This document shows, piece by piece, positions 5,288 through 6,028 of a DNA stretch of 6,028 nt. Under the pieces are notes generated by a model that was not told the DNA's origin, ran no database searches, and saw only the letters and a program-made list of their open reading frames with translations. A program made the position numbers and the translations under genes. This DNA is from Candidatus Pacearchaeota archaeon. Lineage in GTDB: Archaea; Nanoarchaeota; Nanoarchaeia; Pacearchaeales; GW2011-AR1. Numbering within the stretch: position 1 is the stretch's first letter; each line of letters opens with the position of its first letter. The stretch covers positions 15,050 to 21,077 of the forward strand of contig NZER01000027.1 in the NCBI GenBank assembly GCA_002690445.1. The letters run 5' to 3'.

Positions 5288-5560
5288 CTACTCAGTTTTA
5301 GTTTTTAACTCATTAATTATCTCTTCTTCCTCAAAGAATACTTGTAAAGAACTTCTCTTAACGGGTTTTTCAAAATGAAAGTATATAAACCCATCAATAT
5401 CATCATAGTACTTACAATGCAATATATTATCCCACCCTATGTCTACACCAGAAACCTCACATTTAACATACCTCTCAAACTCATTAGGGGCAGCATCCTT
5501 TATTAAATGCTCCCCAATATATAGTTTAATTCCTACTGCTAATTTAGTATCTTTGCCCAT
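5288..5560 (-). CDS. Hypothetical protein, first gene of the lysis block (90 aa)
   Basis: I do not recognise this 90-aa protein. It appears soluble and beta-rich: strands such as LAVGIKLYIGEH and FIYFHFEKPV are separated by acidic turns (YYDDIDG), with an acidic end (FFEEEEIINELKTKTE). Two cysteines (KCEVSG, LHCKYY) lie 15 residues apart. It has no signal peptide or membrane span. The ATG at 5560 is the only plausible start, about 10 nt after a TATATTTG box, so its mRNA would be nearly leaderless. It ends in TAG, directly abutting the ATG of the membrane-protein gene in the same frame. A regulatory or structural role is possible; nothing allows a choice. Confidence 0.8.
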   Translation of the reverse strand: MGKDTKLAVGIKLYIGEHLIKDAAPNEFERYVKCEVSGVDIGWDNILHCKYYDDIDGFIYFHFEKPVKRSSLQVFFEEEEIINELKTKTE

Positions 5561-5570
5561 AACATTACTA

Positions 5571-5578
5571 CAAATATA
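5571..5578 (-). promoter_or_regulatory. -7 box of the probable lysis-block promoter
   Basis: On the minus strand TATATTTG (5578-5571) matches TAnnTTTG, with a predicted start near 5565 and a leader of about 5 nt before the ATG at 5560. No TTTG or TTG is present at the right -33 distance (GTCA lies there), so it may need an activator or a phage-specific polymerase factor. It lies back to back with the plus-strand promoter at 5598-5628. Confidence 0.45.
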
Positions 5579-5597
5579 AAAAAAGATTCTAAAAGAC

Positions 5598-5610
5598 TTG
5601 ACATTGTCAA
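5598..5610. repeat. Perfect inverted repeat on the -33 box (operator candidate)
   Basis: TTGACA-T-TGTCAA is a perfect 6+1+6 palindrome. It covers the -33 element of the plus promoter and lies about 20 bp upstream of the minus-strand -7 box, so one dimeric regulator bound here could affect both directions. The binding protein is unknown; the wHTH or HU-like proteins in this window are possible but unproven partners. Confidence 0.5.
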
Positions 5611-5628
5611 TTATTTTTTGTAACTTTG
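5598..5628 (+). promoter_or_regulatory. Rightward Bacteroidota-type promoter
   Basis: TTG (5598-5600, within CTTGAC) is followed after 20 nt by TAACTTTG (5621-5628), a full match to the Bacteroidota vegetative promoter, preceded by an A-rich tract. The start is expected around 5633-5635. It drives the short leader or small RNA at 5635-5730 and, beyond that, rightward transcription. The -33 box lies in a perfect inverted repeat. Confidence 0.7.
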
Positions 5629-5634
5629 CGTGTA

Positions 5635-5730
5635 GTTATACACTTACCCCACAAATTCACAACAATTTCCATGATTGTGGCCACTCTTTCTTAGGGGGTG
5701 GTATTTTAAAAAAAGGCTACCCCTTTCTTT
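5635..5730 (+). ncRNA. Candidate small RNA or attenuated leader (about 95 nt)
   Basis: The predicted transcript runs from the promoter at 5598-5628 to the terminator ending near 5730. It can form CCACAA/TTGTGG (5649-5654 with 5675-5680). GTGG (5677-5680), CCAC (5681-5684), GTGG (5698-5701) and CTACCCC (5717-5723) can pair in mutually exclusive ways, as in an attenuator. A seven-codon frame, MIVATLS (5671-5694), ends at the base of the terminator stem and could act as a leader peptide. The RNA is inferred from signals; the family is unknown. Confidence 0.4.
5695..5730 (+). terminator. Rightward hairpin terminator or attenuator
   Basis: GGGGTGG (5695-5701) pairs with CTACCCC (5717-5723), with one G-U pair and a 15-nt A/T-rich loop, followed by TTTCTTT (5724-5730). 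On the minus strand the wobble becomes an A-C mismatch and no T-tract follows, so the signal points rightward. The long loop and interrupted T-tract suggest partial termination. Confidence 0.5.
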
Positions 5731-5740
5731 AGCATTGATT

Positions 5741-5780
5741 CCATAAAAAAACAAAAGGAGGGAGTGTATGCTCTCCCCCC
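5741..5780 (-). terminator. Strong leftward intrinsic terminator
   Basis: On the minus strand GGGGGGAG (5780-5773) pairs fully with CTCCCTCC (5764-5757), one pair being G-U, around an 8-nt loop. TTTTGTTTTTTTA follows (5756-5744). This is a textbook terminator for transcripts arriving from the right, and it isolates the lysis block from them. Confidence 0.7.
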
Positions 5781-5798
5781 TAATGCCTACTCTATGAA

Positions 5799-5820
5799 AG
5801 AGAAGGAACCACTCTTCTCT
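5799..5820. repeat. 7-bp hairpin
   Basis: AGAGAAG (5799-5805) and CTTCTCT (5814-5820) form a perfect stem with an 8-nt loop (5806-5813). No T-tract follows on the plus strand and only a weak one on the minus strand, so it is not a clear terminator. It may be an RNA structure or a protein site. Confidence 0.4.
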
Positions 5821-5853
5821 ACATATAAGACGTAGAAAGTAGTGTTTTGTCCA

Positions 5854-5935
5854 TTTTTTTCTTAAACTTTTTTCCTCTACCTGATTGAAATTTTTTTGAA
5901 ATTTTTTTTTGAAAATTAAAAAGGGAATAAAAAAA
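5854..5935. other. Phased T/A tracts, probable bent DNA
   Basis: T-runs at 5854-5860, 5868-5873, 5891-5897 and 5902-5910 have centres separated by about 13, 23 and 12 bp, close to the helical repeat. TTGAAA recurs at 5885, 5896 and 5909. A-runs follow at 5929-5935. Such tracts usually curve DNA and occur near origins and strong promoters; the role here is unknown. Confidence 0.35.
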
Positions 5936-5968
5936 GAGGTAGGAACAAAATGGCAACCTACCCCTTTT
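5931..5968. terminator. Terminator-like hairpin, stronger leftward, possibly bidirectional
   Basis: GGTAGG (5938-5943) pairs with CCTACC (5957-5962). After one A-C mismatch the stem continues as AAAAG/CTTTT (5932-5936 with 5964-5968), with a 13-nt loop. Leftward transcripts meet CCTACC then TCTTTTTTTATT (good T-tract); rightward ones meet only CCTTTTATT. It shares CTACCCCTTT with the hairpin at 5695-5730. If it ends a minus-strand gene to the right, the boundary is between two leftward operons rather than a divergent point. Confidence 0.5.
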
Positions 5969-5971
5969 ATT

Positions 5972-6028
5972 ATGAGAACATATTATGGAAAGATAATTGA
6001 GAGATGGAATCAACTCAATTTCAATACA
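5972..6028 (+). CDS. Possible start of a rightward gene, cut by window edge
   Basis: An ATG at 5972 opens a frame with no stop before the window ends (MRTYYGKIIERWNQLNFNT). There is no clear ribosome site, and no TAnnTTTG promoter lies close upstream; the nearest is at 5598-5628, about 340 nt away. A second ATG at 6004, in another frame, also stays open (MESTQFQY). Nineteen codons are too few to judge, so either may be chance. Confidence 0.25.
   Translation, partial: MRTYYGKIIERWNQLNFNT

Larger units (their letters stand above)
5561..6028. other. Regulatory intergenic region without a convincing gene
   Basis: Nearly 470 nt carry no good coding sequence on either strand. The longest minus frame (5819-6013) is low-complexity and Lys/Phe-rich because it reads the poly-A/T tracts. 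The region instead holds divergent promoter elements (5571-5628), hairpins at 5649-5680, 5695-5723, 5757-5780, 5799-5820 and 5932-5968, and T/A tracts from 5854 to 5935. It looks like a control boundary between leftward late genes and whatever lies to the right, and could also contain a replication origin; no origin motif is identifiable. Confidence 0.6.

Noticed and set aside
5548..5555. Plus-strand TATCTTTG
   Set aside because: No TTTG or TTG at the proper distance upstream, and it lies inside the 90-aa gene with nothing to drive that the better promoter at 5598-5628 would not.
1..5560. Genome-wide TAG reassignment
   Set aside because: No in-frame TAG interrupts the long genes, and TAG serves as stop in only two short genes, where it fits their neighbours' spacing; standard code is sufficient.
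5819..6013. 64-aa minus-strand frame
   Set aside because: Reads through T/A tracts and the hairpin at 5931-5968; product is Lys/Phe/Ser-rich without a domain, and the leftward hairpin would terminate its transcript.
5561..6028. tRNA, CRISPR array or integrase attachment site in the intergenic region
   Set aside because: No cloverleaf with a GTTC-type T-loop, no regularly spaced repeats, and no integrase gene or flanking direct repeats were seen.

Overview
The window looks like late-gene territory of a virulent-type tailed phage infecting a Bacteroidota host, probably a crAss-like phage (Crassvirales) or a close relative. The grounds are: (i) a large terminase (TerL) whose ATPase core carries an SRGKGFS-type P-loop; (ii) a short HU/IHF-like protein encoded in the TerL block, an association known from crAss-like phages; (iii) AT-rich DNA whose genes lack Shine-Dalgarno sequences; and (iv) promoters of the Bacteroidota type (TTTG or TTG about 19-20 nt before TAnnTTTG). 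No database search was possible, so the crAss assignment is an inference (about 0.6). Every convincing gene lies on the minus strand and reads right to left.

Block A (3526 down to 1) is a packaging/assembly operon. A promoter at 3495-3526 lies just upstream of a winged-helix protein (3091-3480). It is followed by an HU/IHF-like protein (2805-3122), a GroES/Cpn10-like co-chaperonin (2450-2818), two proteins I do not recognise (2151-2450 and 1613-2164), and TerL (1-1601, cut by the window edge just after the first nuclease aspartate). Neighbouring genes overlap by 1-32 nt, so the block is a single transcription unit, probably with coupled translation.

Block B (5578 down to 3572) is a probable lysis operon. 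It encodes an unknown 90-aa protein (5288-5560), a CPxC-containing polytopic membrane protein (4934-5287), a putative cell-wall enzyme with an H...SAGC motif and an EF-hand-like loop (4372-4956), a small single-span holin candidate (4115-4345), a possible 16-aa micro-gene (4060-4110), and two tiny lipoproteins joined by an ATGA overlap (3867-4055 and 3685-3870; spanin candidates). A strong terminator at 3572-3599 ends the block. Between the last stop codon and that terminator sits an extra, well-formed promoter, so the space would encode its own RNA of about 75 nt.

Block C (5561-6028) has no convincing gene and is rich in signals. It holds a plus-strand Bacteroidota promoter whose -33 box lies in a perfect TTGACA-T-TGTCAA inverted repeat, a hairpin terminator about 95 nt downstream (small RNA or attenuated leader), a strong minus-strand terminator, a further hairpin, phased T-tracts, and a second terminator-like hairpin usable in both directions. 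A plus-strand reading frame may begin at 5972 and leave the window. The region resembles a regulatory boundary between two transcription programmes.

Most unusual points: two candidate short RNAs with their own promoters and terminators; the palindrome-embedded promoter; a TAG stop followed directly and in frame by the ATG of the next gene; two near-leaderless late promoters; and a GroES-like gene packed between the HU-like gene and TerL.
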